From contig JABGWN010000108.1 of assembly GCA_018645535.1 (NCBI GenBank), forward strand, positions 1-7,476: a stretch of DNA of 7,476 nt. Reading direction: 5' to 3'. This DNA comes from Methanobacteriota archaeon (GTDB lineage Archaea; Thermoplasmatota; Poseidoniia; Poseidoniales; Poseidoniaceae). The first letter of the stretch is position 1. Every line of letters starts with the position of its first letter. The notes beneath the pieces are model-generated. The model had not been told where the DNA came from. It saw nothing but the letters and a program-made list of their open reading frames with translations, and ran no database searches. A program made the position numbers and the translations under genes. Shown here piece by piece: positions 1 to 6,030 of this stretch.

Positions 1-1749
1 AATTTATTGCCAATTCTCGTACTTGCGTTGGGTATTGATGACTCGTTGCATGCATTACATCGCTACAAAGAGGAACGTAAGAATGGAAAATCTCCTACCG
101 AATCTGGAACCATTACACTCAACCGTGTCGGAAGAGCAATTATGCTCACATCGGTCACGACTATGGCTGCATTTTCAGCAAATCTGTTTTCAGATATCGC
201 AGCATTGAGATCGTTTGGAGTGGAAGCTGCAATGGGTATTCTCGCTGCATTCCTCCTCACTGGGTTGTGGGTTCCAATTCTTCGATTAAGTGTTGATGAA
301 TGGCTTGAAAAGAAGAAAGAAAAGAAACTTGAGGAGAAGACGATCACCCATCTTGTTCCTGAAAGATGGCTTCGTTGGATCACCATTCAAAGCGGACGGT
401 TTCGTAATTCACTCGTCATAGCAACACTTGCTCTCCTTGTTACAATCCCTGCAAGCATCGCAATGTCAAACCTCGAAGGTGACTTTGCGGTCGAAGATTT
501 CCTCGATGAAGACTCGGACTTTGCTCAAGGAGTAAACCTCGTCAATGAGCGTTTCTCGGATGAAGGCGAGCCTGCAGTACTTCTCATCGAAGGCGATGTT
601 CTTGATCCAAGAGTGTACGAAGGCATTGACTTATTCCGAACCGAAATGAATAGTGTTGAAGACGGCGTCCCTGAGAAGATTACACGTACGCCTGATGGAA
701 ATATCGACTTGCTTGCCATAGACGAACTCCTGTTTGCTGCTCAAGGCTCCTTGATTCTTGACCCAGAACCGTTCAAGGCTCGAGGTTGGAATCCTGACGT
801 TGAAGGGAACGGTATGAACTGCACAACCTCTCAAATTGGATTTTTAGATACAAGCGATAGAGACTGCCTTGCGTTTATGTTTGGCTTCCTCTCCCTCGAA
901 GGAGTACCTGGAATCGGACCGATTCCATCCATCCCATCAAGCATTGTCAGCCTCTATGTAATGCCCGAAGTGGAATTGAATGCAGTCCAACCGTGGCTCG
1001 ATGTAAATGGAGACCCTGCTCAATACAATCACATGCTCATCCGATTCGGAATTACTGGCCCTGAGGACTTCCCCGGCATGGGGCCGGCTATGGATGAACT
1101 TTGGAGAGATCTGGAAGTCTTTACAAATCTTTCAACCGGTACCCGCGGCGAGCCAGGAACTGCACCAACTGAAGACAAACCCTTGACTTGGGTAATGACA
1201 ACAGGTCGCCCTGTTACACGATTTGTTGCATCGACTGAAATGCAAAATGAAATGCAATCATCGCTTGTTCTCGGCTCAGTATTCGTCTTCATATCCCTTG
1301 CTATTGGCTTCCGTTCCATCAAACAAGCCTTGGTGACTCTGGGACCAATCCTTCTGGTCGTTGTGTGGCTGTATGGGTTGATGCAGGTGACTGGCGCAAG
1401 TCTGAATATTGTCACTGTAACGATAGCCACCATCTCACTTGGAGTTGGAATTGATTATTGCATACACGTCACGGAACGTTATCGGGAAAGTCGGGAAAAA
1501 GGAGAAAGCCACGAACAAGCACTTCACGCAGTTGGTGGGGCATGTGGATTAGCGTTAGTTGGAAGCGCTGCATCTGATATCGCTGGTTTTTCCGTCATTG
1601 CTCTTTCTCCAATGGGCTTGTTTAGTAACTTTGGAATCTTTTCAGCTGCAATGATTTTCCTCTCATTAATCGCAAGCCTTGTGCTAACAACTGCTGCACT
1701 TGGATTACTTCATCAAACAACGAAACTTGGCCAAGATGAAGAAGAATAG
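1..1749 (+). CDS. RND/MMPL-family membrane transporter, C-terminal part (5' truncated)
   Basis: The frame is open to the left edge, so the N-terminus is missing; the TTG at 7 is probably an internal Leu. Numbering below counts that codon as residue 1. The motif GIDD (9-12) followed by HALHRYKEE, and its second copy GIDY (481-484) followed by HVTERY, mark the paired transmembrane segments of RND permeases of the MMPL/patched-like type. Predicted helices lie near 44-62, 71-93, 134-153, 418-435, 441-460, 466-482, 510-533 and 541-569. A charged Lys/Glu-rich loop (98-112) joins the two halves. Residues about 155-410 form the large extracytoplasmic domain, with two cysteines (272, 287) that could form a disulfide. 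Such proteins use an ion gradient to move lipids or hydrophobic compounds across the cytoplasmic membrane; the substrate here cannot be told. The missing part should hold the first helices and the first extracytoplasmic domain. Family call firm, function open. Confidence 0.88.
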   Translation, partial: NLLPILVLALGIDDSLHALHRYKEERKNGKSPTESGTITLNRVGRAIMLTSVTTMAAFSANLFSDIAALRSFGVEAAMGILAAFLLTGLWVPILRLSVDEWLEKKKEKKLEEKTITHLVPERWLRWITIQSGRFRNSLVIATLALLVTIPASIAMSNLEGDFAVEDFLDEDSDFAQGVNLVNERFSDEGEPAVLLIEGDVLDPRVYEGIDLFRTEMNSVEDGVPEKITRTPDGNIDLLAIDELLFAAQGSLILDPEPFKARGWNPDVEGNGMNCTTSQIGFLDTSDRDCLAFMFGFLSLEGVPGIGPIPSIPSSIVSLYVMPEVELNAVQPWLDVNGDPAQYNHMLIRFGITGPEDFPGMGPAMDELWRDLEVFTNLSTGTRGEPGTAPTEDKPLTWVMTTGRPVTRFVASTEMQNEMQSSLVLGSVFVFISLAIGFRSIKQALVTLGPILLVVVWLYGLMQVTGASLNIVTVTIATISLGVGIDYCIHVTERYRESREKGESHEQALHAVGGACGLALVGSAASDIAGFSVIALSPMGLFSNFGIFSAAMIFLSLIASLVLTTAALGLLHQTTKLGQDEEE

Positions 1750-1774
1750 AATCGGTGCGTTCTTGAAGGGAAGT

Positions 1775-1790
1775 GCTCACGCAAGTGTGC
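1775..1790 (+). other. Small hairpin with GCAA loop in the pus10 leader
   Basis: GCTCAC and GTGTGC flank the tetraloop GCAA (1781-1784), which fits the GNRA class. The stem has five pairs and one T-T mismatch. It lies in the 78-base gap between the transporter gene and pus10. I see no clear TATA box in this gap. The structure is short and may be chance; no function is claimed. Confidence 0.2.
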
Positions 1791-1827
1791 GGTCGAATGG
1801 GTTGTCCCACCGGCGGTAGGTGAGAAA

Positions 1828-3540
1828 ATGGTTGATGAAACGACACCAGATGACGACGAAGATTGGATGCAGTATGCCAATTCTGGCTTTGGTTCAACAG
1901 ATTATTCTCTATGGGATGAAGTCGAAGAACAGAAGGTGGAAGACGGTCAATCCGATGAACCTGAACAACTCGATTCACATACAGAAGAAATTTCACGAGC
2001 TCCATCTCCTGCTGGATTGAAACATTTACTACGAATGGGAACTTGTGATTCATGTCTTGGTCGACTGGGTGGAAAGAGATCATTTCAACAAACAGATGAA
2101 GAATCAGGCCAAGTCGTTCGTTCAACGATTACAGAAGGAAACGAGCGCCTGCTCAATATCCGTCAGGAAATTCCTCTTTGTCCATTTTGCGAGAATTTAT
2201 TCGAAGAGGCGTCGCTTCTTGCTGAGTTAATTCAGGATGCTCTCGCCTCCTTTGAAATCAATAAACTGCAAATTGGGGCTCGAATTCCTAAAGATCAAAT
2301 CGAGCAAGAAGAACTGATTCGCAAAAGATACGGTGCAGGAGGTTCTGATGCATTCAAACCATCCCTTGTTTCTGCTGTTTCAAAAATTGTTCAATCCAAC
2401 CTTGAATCCATCAACATCGTCAATGACAAGCCAGATGTATTAGCCCTCATTGACGTTCTCACACTAACAGTTACACTTGATGTTCGAAGCGCCTACATCT
2501 ACGGACGTTACCGCAAACTTGCTCGCGGAATTCCTCAGACCCGATGGCCATGTAGAGCTTGTAAGGGAAGAGGATGTCAAAGTTGCGAACAAACTGGCCA
2601 GCAATATCCTTCCAGTGTTCAAGATTTAATCGGTGAACCACTCATCAAATTCTTCGATGGTAAGGAACACGCCTTCCACGGAATGGGACGGGAGGACATC
2701 GACGTTCGCTGTCTTGGAAGTGGCCGGCCATTCGTCTTTGAAATCAAAGAACCTAAGCGATGGTCTATCGATTATGAAGAAGCGATGGACATCATCAACA
2801 AAGAAGCAAATGGAGCAATCGAAATCTCACACTTCCGTTCTTCAAATCGAAGCGAAGTCGTTCGGGTAAAAGACACACCTGCTGAAAAATCCTACACTAT
2901 TCGATTCATCGTCGAGCCAATTTCACAACCTGATTATGATGTACTCGTAGCACCACTCGACATGACCAAGGAAGATGTCCAACAACGCGGAGGGCGTGGT
3001 CGACGAAAGCAACGTCGAAGAGGTGACAGGAAGGATAATCCAAAGAAACCTCTTCAGAAGATTGAAATTAAAATCCTTGAAGAATCTGAATTAAAGAAAC
3101 TGAAAAAGGATGACCTTGTTGCATTATGTGAAGAACGTTCATGCCTTGCAAAGGGGACAAAGGCTGTTCTCATTGAACAACTTCTATCAACCAATCCGGA
3201 ACCTGTCGAATTGCTTCCTCTTCCAAGTGAGGCTGAAATTCTAGAAATCGTTGAGAAGTTAGAAGGCGTTAATCTTGCTCAAAGAACACCTGAACGTGTC
3301 GCACACCGCAGAGCAGATCTCGTTCGACGAAGAAAGGTCATAGAGACCAATAATCCAAGTGTTGAAACACTTGAAAATGGCAATGTAGCAGTTGAGTTTA
3401 CCCTACGTTGTGAATCTGGAACATATGTCAAGGAGACCATTCATGGAGATGATGGACGAACTCAGCCATCCATGGCATCTCTTATCAAAGCAAAATGCAC
3501 TGTCGAATGGCTCGATGTCGGAGATATTCACGCAGATTGA
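1828..3540 (+). CDS. pus10: tRNA pseudouridine synthase Pus10 with inserted SAP-like domain
   Basis: Archaeal Pus10 makes pseudouridine 54 and/or 55 in the T-psi-C loop of tRNA. The 570-residue protein has the family's zinc site (C73/C76 with C118/C121), a THUMP-like middle, and a C-x2-C-x4-C-x2-C knuckle (242-253). The catalytic motif is GREDIDVR (287-294), followed by GSGRPF. I take D290, which aligns with the Asp of HRLD-type synthases, as the likely catalytic residue; D292 is the alternative. The C-terminal core has QRTPERVAHRRAD (485-497) and SGTYVKETIHGDDGRT (530-545). Two things are odd: an acidic N-terminal extension (about 1-60), and an insert (about 378-463) holding an Arg/Lys/Gly-rich stretch and a SAP-like helix pair. 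Both make it longer than the roughly 400 residues usual for archaeal members. The ATG at 1828 is chosen because GGTGA (1819-1823) precedes it at good spacing. The next gene starts 98 bases downstream. Confidence 0.95.
   Translation: MVDETTPDDDEDWMQYANSGFGSTDYSLWDEVEEQKVEDGQSDEPEQLDSHTEEISRAPSPAGLKHLLRMGTCDSCLGRLGGKRSFQQTDEESGQVVRSTITEGNERLLNIRQEIPLCPFCENLFEEASLLAELIQDALASFEINKLQIGARIPKDQIEQEELIRKRYGAGGSDAFKPSLVSAVSKIVQSNLESINIVNDKPDVLALIDVLTLTVTLDVRSAYIYGRYRKLARGIPQTRWPCRACKGRGCQSCEQTGQQYPSSVQDLIGEPLIKFFDGKEHAFHGMGREDIDVRCLGSGRPFVFEIKEPKRWSIDYEEAMDIINKEANGAIEISHFRSSNRSEVVRVKDTPAEKSYTIRFIVEPISQPDYDVLVAPLDMTKEDVQQRGGRGRRKQRRRGDRKDNPKKPLQKIEIKILEESELKKLKKDDLVALCEERSCLAKGTKAVLIEQLLSTNPEPVELLPLPSEAEILEIVEKLEGVNLAQRTPERVAHRRADLVRRRKVIETNNPSVETLENGNVAVEFTLRCESGTYVKETIHGDDGRTQPSMASLIKAKCTVEWLDVGDIHAD
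3091..3186 (+). other. SAP-like domain coding segment inside pus10
   Basis: Residues 422-453 of the Pus10 protein read LKKLKKDDLVALCEERSCLA and continue KGTKAVLIEQLL. This fits the SAP pattern: leucines of the first helix, a short turn, then G-x-K followed by the L-I-x-x-L second helix. SAP domains bind DNA or RNA. Just upstream (2986-3051, residues 387-408) is a strongly basic Arg/Lys/Gly stretch. Both lie between the catalytic motif and the C-terminal QRTP segment, where ordinary Pus10 has only a short connection. The assignment rests on pattern reading by eye. Confidence 0.75.
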
Positions 3541-3562
3541 AGCGTATTGATTCATCGCGGTG

Positions 3563-3570
3563 CTTATATG
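3563..3570 (+). promoter_or_regulatory. Possible TATA box for the eL21-rpo4-DUF655-ksgA operon
   Basis: CTTATATG matches the archaeal TATA consensus (YTTATATA) at seven of eight positions and lies 68 bases before the eL21 start codon. A start site about 25 bases downstream would fall near 3592, giving a leader of roughly 45 bases. The bases upstream (TCATCGCGGTG) are a poor BRE match. The site is just past the pus10 stop codon, so the ribosomal cluster could have its own promoter even if it is also read through from pus10. Confidence 0.42.
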
Positions 3571-3638
3571 CGGTGGGTCGGTCGCAAAGTTGCTTCGAAC
3601 AAGCGTTATGCTGATTTCGAACACTGGAGGCCACTAAA

Positions 3639-3929
3639 ATGAAGCGATCCAAGGGACAGAGAGTAGGTACAAGAAGCGTTCTACGTCGACGACGAAAGGA
3701 ACGTTCACGCACATACATCAGTCGTGTTATGCATAACTACGATGAAGGCGACCGTGTTGCTATCGTTCTTGACGGTGGACAACAAATGGGTATGCCTCAT
3801 CGCCGATTCAATGGAAGAACTGGATTCATCACACGCCGACAAGGTGTTGCTTGGATCGTTGCAGTCAAAGACGGAAACATGCAGAAAACTGTCATCGCCC
3901 GTCCAGAACACCTCCGCCCATTGGAGTGA
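3639..3929 (+). CDS. rpl21e: Large ribosomal subunit protein eL21 (L21e)
   Basis: This 96-residue basic protein is the archaeal/eukaryotic eL21, a structural protein of the 50S subunit. Family hallmarks are the N-terminal MKRSKGQRVGTRSVLRRRRK (1-20), YDEGDRVAI (34-42), the GMPHRRFNGRTGFI stretch (51-64), and the closing dGN-x-x-K-T-hydrophobic-hydrophobic-x-PEHLRP pattern (78-95). The length is normal for the family and nothing looks broken. The start is fixed by GGAGG at 3626-3630, eight bases before the ATG. It follows pus10 by 98 bases and precedes rpo4 by 9 bases. This is the usual archaeal neighbourhood (pus10, rpl21e, rpoF, DUF655, ksgA), which supports the call. Confidence 0.97.
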   Translation: MKRSKGQRVGTRSVLRRRRKERSRTYISRVMHNYDEGDRVAIVLDGGQQMGMPHRRFNGRTGFITRRQGVAWIVAVKDGNMQKTVIARPEHLRPLE

Positions 3930-3938
3930 GTGATTTTT

Positions 3939-4301
3939 ATGCCTGAAGAAGAAAAGATTGTTGATTTTGCCACCGTCCGTGACTTGCTCAAGGGCGCTCA
4001 AGAACGCCGAAGAGATTTGACGTACGAACAACGTGCTGCTCTCTTCCACGCCGAGTGGGCTGCAAGTGAGAATCGAAATGGATACCCAACAGTTTCCTCT
4101 GTATTCGAAGAATTGAAAGCTGCCATTGCAGAAGTACCTGCTTTCGAAAAATATCCAGAGTTAGCTGCAAAACTTGCAGAACTCATGCCAATGACAGAAC
4201 TTGAGATCAAGGCCGTTATGGCAAGCCGCCGTGCTTCCATAGATGACGGAGATGTCAACACAGTTCTCGAACTTGTGCGTCAACACATCGGTGTTGAGTG
4301 A
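3939..4301 (+). CDS. rpo4: DNA-directed RNA polymerase subunit Rpo4 (RpoF, Rpb4-like)
   Basis: Rpo4 pairs with Rpo7 to form the stalk of archaeal RNA polymerase, which helps open complex formation, processivity and transcript binding. The 120-residue product shows the Rpb4/RPC17 pattern: VRDLLKGAQERRRDLTYEQR (12-31) near the N-terminus, then helices, then LAELMPMTELEIKAVMASRR (85-104). That last stretch corresponds to the family's conserved 'hxxLhPxTxxElxAhhaxxR' region. Placement right after eL21 agrees with the conserved archaeal cluster. An in-frame GTG at 3930 would add three residues (M-I-F). I prefer the ATG at 3939 because GGAG (3923-3926) would lie too close to 3930, whereas GGAGTGAGTGAT (3923-3934) is well placed for 3939. 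The eL21 stop is 9 bases upstream, so translation is probably coupled. Confidence 0.9.
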   Translation: MPEEEKIVDFATVRDLLKGAQERRRDLTYEQRAALFHAEWAASENRNGYPTVSSVFEELKAAIAEVPAFEKYPELAAKLAELMPMTELEIKAVMASRRASIDDGDVNTVLELVRQHIGVE

Positions 4302-4323
4302 AACCCAAAGGAAGTGAACACGC

Positions 4324-5088
4324 ATGAGCCGCCCAGGCCGCGATTATACCCCTCGTAAATTCAACAAGTCAACACCTAATGTTGACACCAGTATGCCTCC
4401 ACCAGCAACTGGTAGAAAAGAGATTCCAAAGCCTCAGAAGAAACCAGAGCAATCTGGTGGAGAGCGAAGACAGCAACGCCCCCAACAACGACGCGACAAT
4501 CGTGGAGGACAACGTCAACAACGACCGCAACAGCGTCGAAGAGATGCTTCACCACTCTATGATGCTTCATGGGCTCGTGTCGTTGAGTTTGATGCCTCAG
4601 ATAATGTCATTACAGGATTTACAGAAGAATCGCTGATTCCATGTCGAATCAGTATTGAATCTTCAGAACCGATTCTTCCGAGTTCAAGAATCTATATTGG
4701 AAGTGGAGAAGGAAATGCTCCGAAGGGTAACCTCCTTGGTGGAGCAATATTCGATCGAATGAGTAACTCTGCAAAACTAGACTTCCCTCTTATCATCCAG
4801 TTATTCGTTGAAGAATTTGGAATGCACTTCGTTCAATCCTTCTTCAACAAAGCAGGAAATCTCTCACTCAAACAACACGCATTTGAACTTCTAGACGGAA
4901 TCGGCAGTAAAAAAGCACAACAAATGGTTGAACTTCGTGGCTCATCTGGATTCTCTTCATTGGCTGAATTAAACGAAAAGTGTAGCATTGACGCTGCAGA
5001 ATTACTAGCACGTAGATTCTTCTCTGAGATTGAGGATAGAACACTCCAACCGCGATTGGTCGATCATCTATTTCCGGTGAATGCATGA
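4324..5088 (+). CDS. DUF655 family protein with HhH motif and Arg/Gln-rich N-terminus
   Basis: This is the archaeal DUF655 protein that sits between rpo4 and ksgA in many genomes. Its biochemical role is unknown to me. The first ~75 of 254 residues are disordered and basic, rich in Arg, Gln, Pro and Gly, with QQRPQQRR at 50-57 and again at 65-72. The conserved part (about 78-252) has a beta-rich, OB-like first half (YDASWARVVEF, then SRIYIGSG at 121-128). It then has FVEEFGMHFVQSFFNKAG (161-178) and a helix-hairpin-helix loop LLDGIGSKKA (189-198), typical of non-specific nucleic-acid binding. GGAAGTGA (4310-4317) precedes the ATG. The stop overlaps the ksgA start by four bases (ATGA), indicating translational coupling. 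The setting suggests a job in RNA or ribosome metabolism; that is inference. Confidence 0.88.
   Translation: MSRPGRDYTPRKFNKSTPNVDTSMPPPATGRKEIPKPQKKPEQSGGERRQQRPQQRRDNRGGQRQQRPQQRRRDASPLYDASWARVVEFDASDNVITGFTEESLIPCRISIESSEPILPSSRIYIGSGEGNAPKGNLLGGAIFDRMSNSAKLDFPLIIQLFVEEFGMHFVQSFFNKAGNLSLKQHAFELLDGIGSKKAQQMVELRGSSGFSSLAELNEKCSIDAAELLARRFFSEIEDRTLQPRLVDHLFPVNA
4471..4539 (+). repeat. Arg/Gln-rich tandem-like repeat in DUF655 N-terminus
   Basis: The codons for residues 50-72 of the DUF655 protein encode QQRPQQRR twice, 15 residues (45 bases) apart, separated by DNRGGQR. The two DNA copies differ at several synonymous third positions, so this is a protein-level repeat rather than a recent exact duplication. 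It looks like a disordered, positively charged RNA-binding tail. Confidence 0.6.
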
Positions 5089-5951
5089 AATCAGCAAGAG
5101 ACTTGATTGATTCCTTGCGTGCATATCAGCCACCAAATACCGACTTAGGTCAGCATTTTCTCATTGATGACCAACTTCTCAACACCATGGTTGAATTAGC
5201 AGAAGTCACTGATAAGGATCATGTTCTCGAGATTGGACCTGGACCCGGAACCTTAACCCAACTGATTTTGAAAACAGGAGCAACTGTTACTGCAATCGAA
5301 CTCGATGATGGCCCTGTGCTCCATCTTGACAACGTCTTTTCTGAACAGCAAAACAATGGGAAACTCACCCTCTTACATGGTGACGCTCTGATTGAAGAGT
5401 GGCCACAGTCGATTACGAAAATTGTGGCAAACATACCATATCAAATCTCATCTCCTCTGATTGAGAAGATTACAAAATTCAACGCATTGAATGAAACATC
5501 ACTCCAATCCGTGGTGTTGATGGTTCAACAAGAATTTGCTCAGCGATTGACGATGCGACATCCGAGCGATGTTGGCTCTCTTGGTATGACGGTGGCTCTC
5601 GATTGGAATGTTGAGGAACATCATGTTGTAGCTCCGCATAGTTTCAGCCCTCAACCGGCTGTGCACTCACAAGTCGTCACACTTCATCCACATGAGACAA
5701 TATGGCCAGCCGATAAACGCTTAATTCGCATGATGATTCATCAGGCATTTGCAGAAAGGAGAAAGAAAATGAGGAGTACGTTGAAACGTGCACCAAGAAG
5801 AATTTCTCGCCTCAAAGGGTGGCATGCTCAACGATGGAAGGATTCAATCGCTTCACTTCTTGACCATGAATTAATGGATTTACGACCTGAATCGCTTCGA
5901 CTTGAAGACTGGGTCATACTCGCCGTGGGGGTTGAAAAAGGCTCGAATTGA
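5085..5951 (+). CDS. ksgA: 16S rRNA (adenine-N6,N6)-dimethyltransferase KsgA/Dim1
   Basis: KsgA/RsmA uses S-adenosylmethionine to dimethylate two adjacent adenosines in the 3'-terminal helix of 16S rRNA (E. coli 1518/1519) late in small-subunit assembly. All key motifs are present in the 288 residues. GQHFL is at 22-26, the SAM-binding loop EIGPGPGTLT at 49-58, the acidic IELD at 71-74 and HGDAL at 98-102. The catalytic NIPY is at 116-119 followed by QISSPL, and SFSPQPAVHS is at 186-195. The C-terminal domain has AFAERRKKMRSTLK (221-234). Length is normal. The start is the ATG of the ATGA overlap with the DUF655 gene; no separate strong ribosome binding site is needed if translation is coupled. 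In many archaea a hemK/prmC-type methyltransferase follows, but here an unrelated gene does, after a 79-base gap. Confidence 0.97.
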   Translation: MKSARDLIDSLRAYQPPNTDLGQHFLIDDQLLNTMVELAEVTDKDHVLEIGPGPGTLTQLILKTGATVTAIELDDGPVLHLDNVFSEQQNNGKLTLLHGDALIEEWPQSITKIVANIPYQISSPLIEKITKFNALNETSLQSVVLMVQQEFAQRLTMRHPSDVGSLGMTVALDWNVEEHHVVAPHSFSPQPAVHSQVVTLHPHETIWPADKRLIRMMIHQAFAERRKKMRSTLKRAPRRISRLKGWHAQRWKDSIASLLDHELMDLRPESLRLEDWVILAVGVEKGSN

Positions 5952-5974
5952 GAGCCATTATTACCGAACAGTTA

Positions 5975-6006
5975 CGGGGGAGGGTTTTCTTAGGAACGCT
6001 CCCTCG
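5975..6006 (+). promoter_or_regulatory. Leader hairpin before the HhH/zinc-ribbon gene
   Basis: CGGGGGAG (5975-5982) can pair with CTCCCTCG (5999-6006) in an eight-pair stem with one G-U pair and a 16-base loop. The same C-rich strand can instead pair with the ribosome binding site of the next gene: bases 6000-6005 with GAGGGG at 6020-6025, six pairs including one G-U. The two foldings exclude each other. This is seen by eye only. G- and C-rich runs make some such pairing likely by chance, so regulation is a hypothesis. Confidence 0.3.
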
Positions 6007-6018
6007 GCTATCATTGTC

Positions 6019-6027
6019 GGAGGGGAT
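6019..6027 (+). promoter_or_regulatory. Strong Shine-Dalgarno site fixing the start at 6031
   Basis: GGAGGGGAT matches the complement of the archaeal 16S 3' end (GGAGGTGAT) at eight of nine positions and ends three bases before the ATG at 6031. It argues against the longer reading that begins at 5902 inside ksgA, whose extra 43 residues show no conserved pattern. Confidence 0.75.
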
Positions 6028-6030
6028 GTT

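Noticed and set aside
1029..1433. Minus-strand frame of 134 codons opposite the transporter
   Set aside because: It is antisense to clear transporter helices, has no family pattern, and other minus-strand frames in the window are likewise shadows of + strand genes.
1798..1809. TGGG-TTGT-CCCA hairpin before pus10
   Set aside because: A four-pair stem is expected by chance in any leader of this length.
1622..2125. Minus-strand frame of 167 codons spanning the transporter end and the pus10 start
   Set aside because: It runs opposite two confident genes and their gap, and its translation shows no recognisable motif.
3930..3938. GTG start for rpo4
   Set aside because: The GGAG upstream would be only three bases from the GTG, too close for initiation; the ATG at 3939 has suitable spacing. 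The difference is three residues.
3933..3938. T run between eL21 and rpo4 as a terminator
   Set aside because: Only five Ts, inside a tight conserved operon; premature stop of transcription here is unlikely.
5957..5963. ATTATTA as a TATA box for the HhH/zinc-ribbon gene
   Set aside because: The match to the archaeal consensus is weak and there is no BRE; not distinguishable from background.
5902..6030. Longer reading of the HhH/zinc-ribbon gene starting inside ksgA
   Set aside because: The extra 43 residues overlap the ksgA coding end, look random, and have no ribosome binding site, while a near-perfect site precedes the ATG at 6031.
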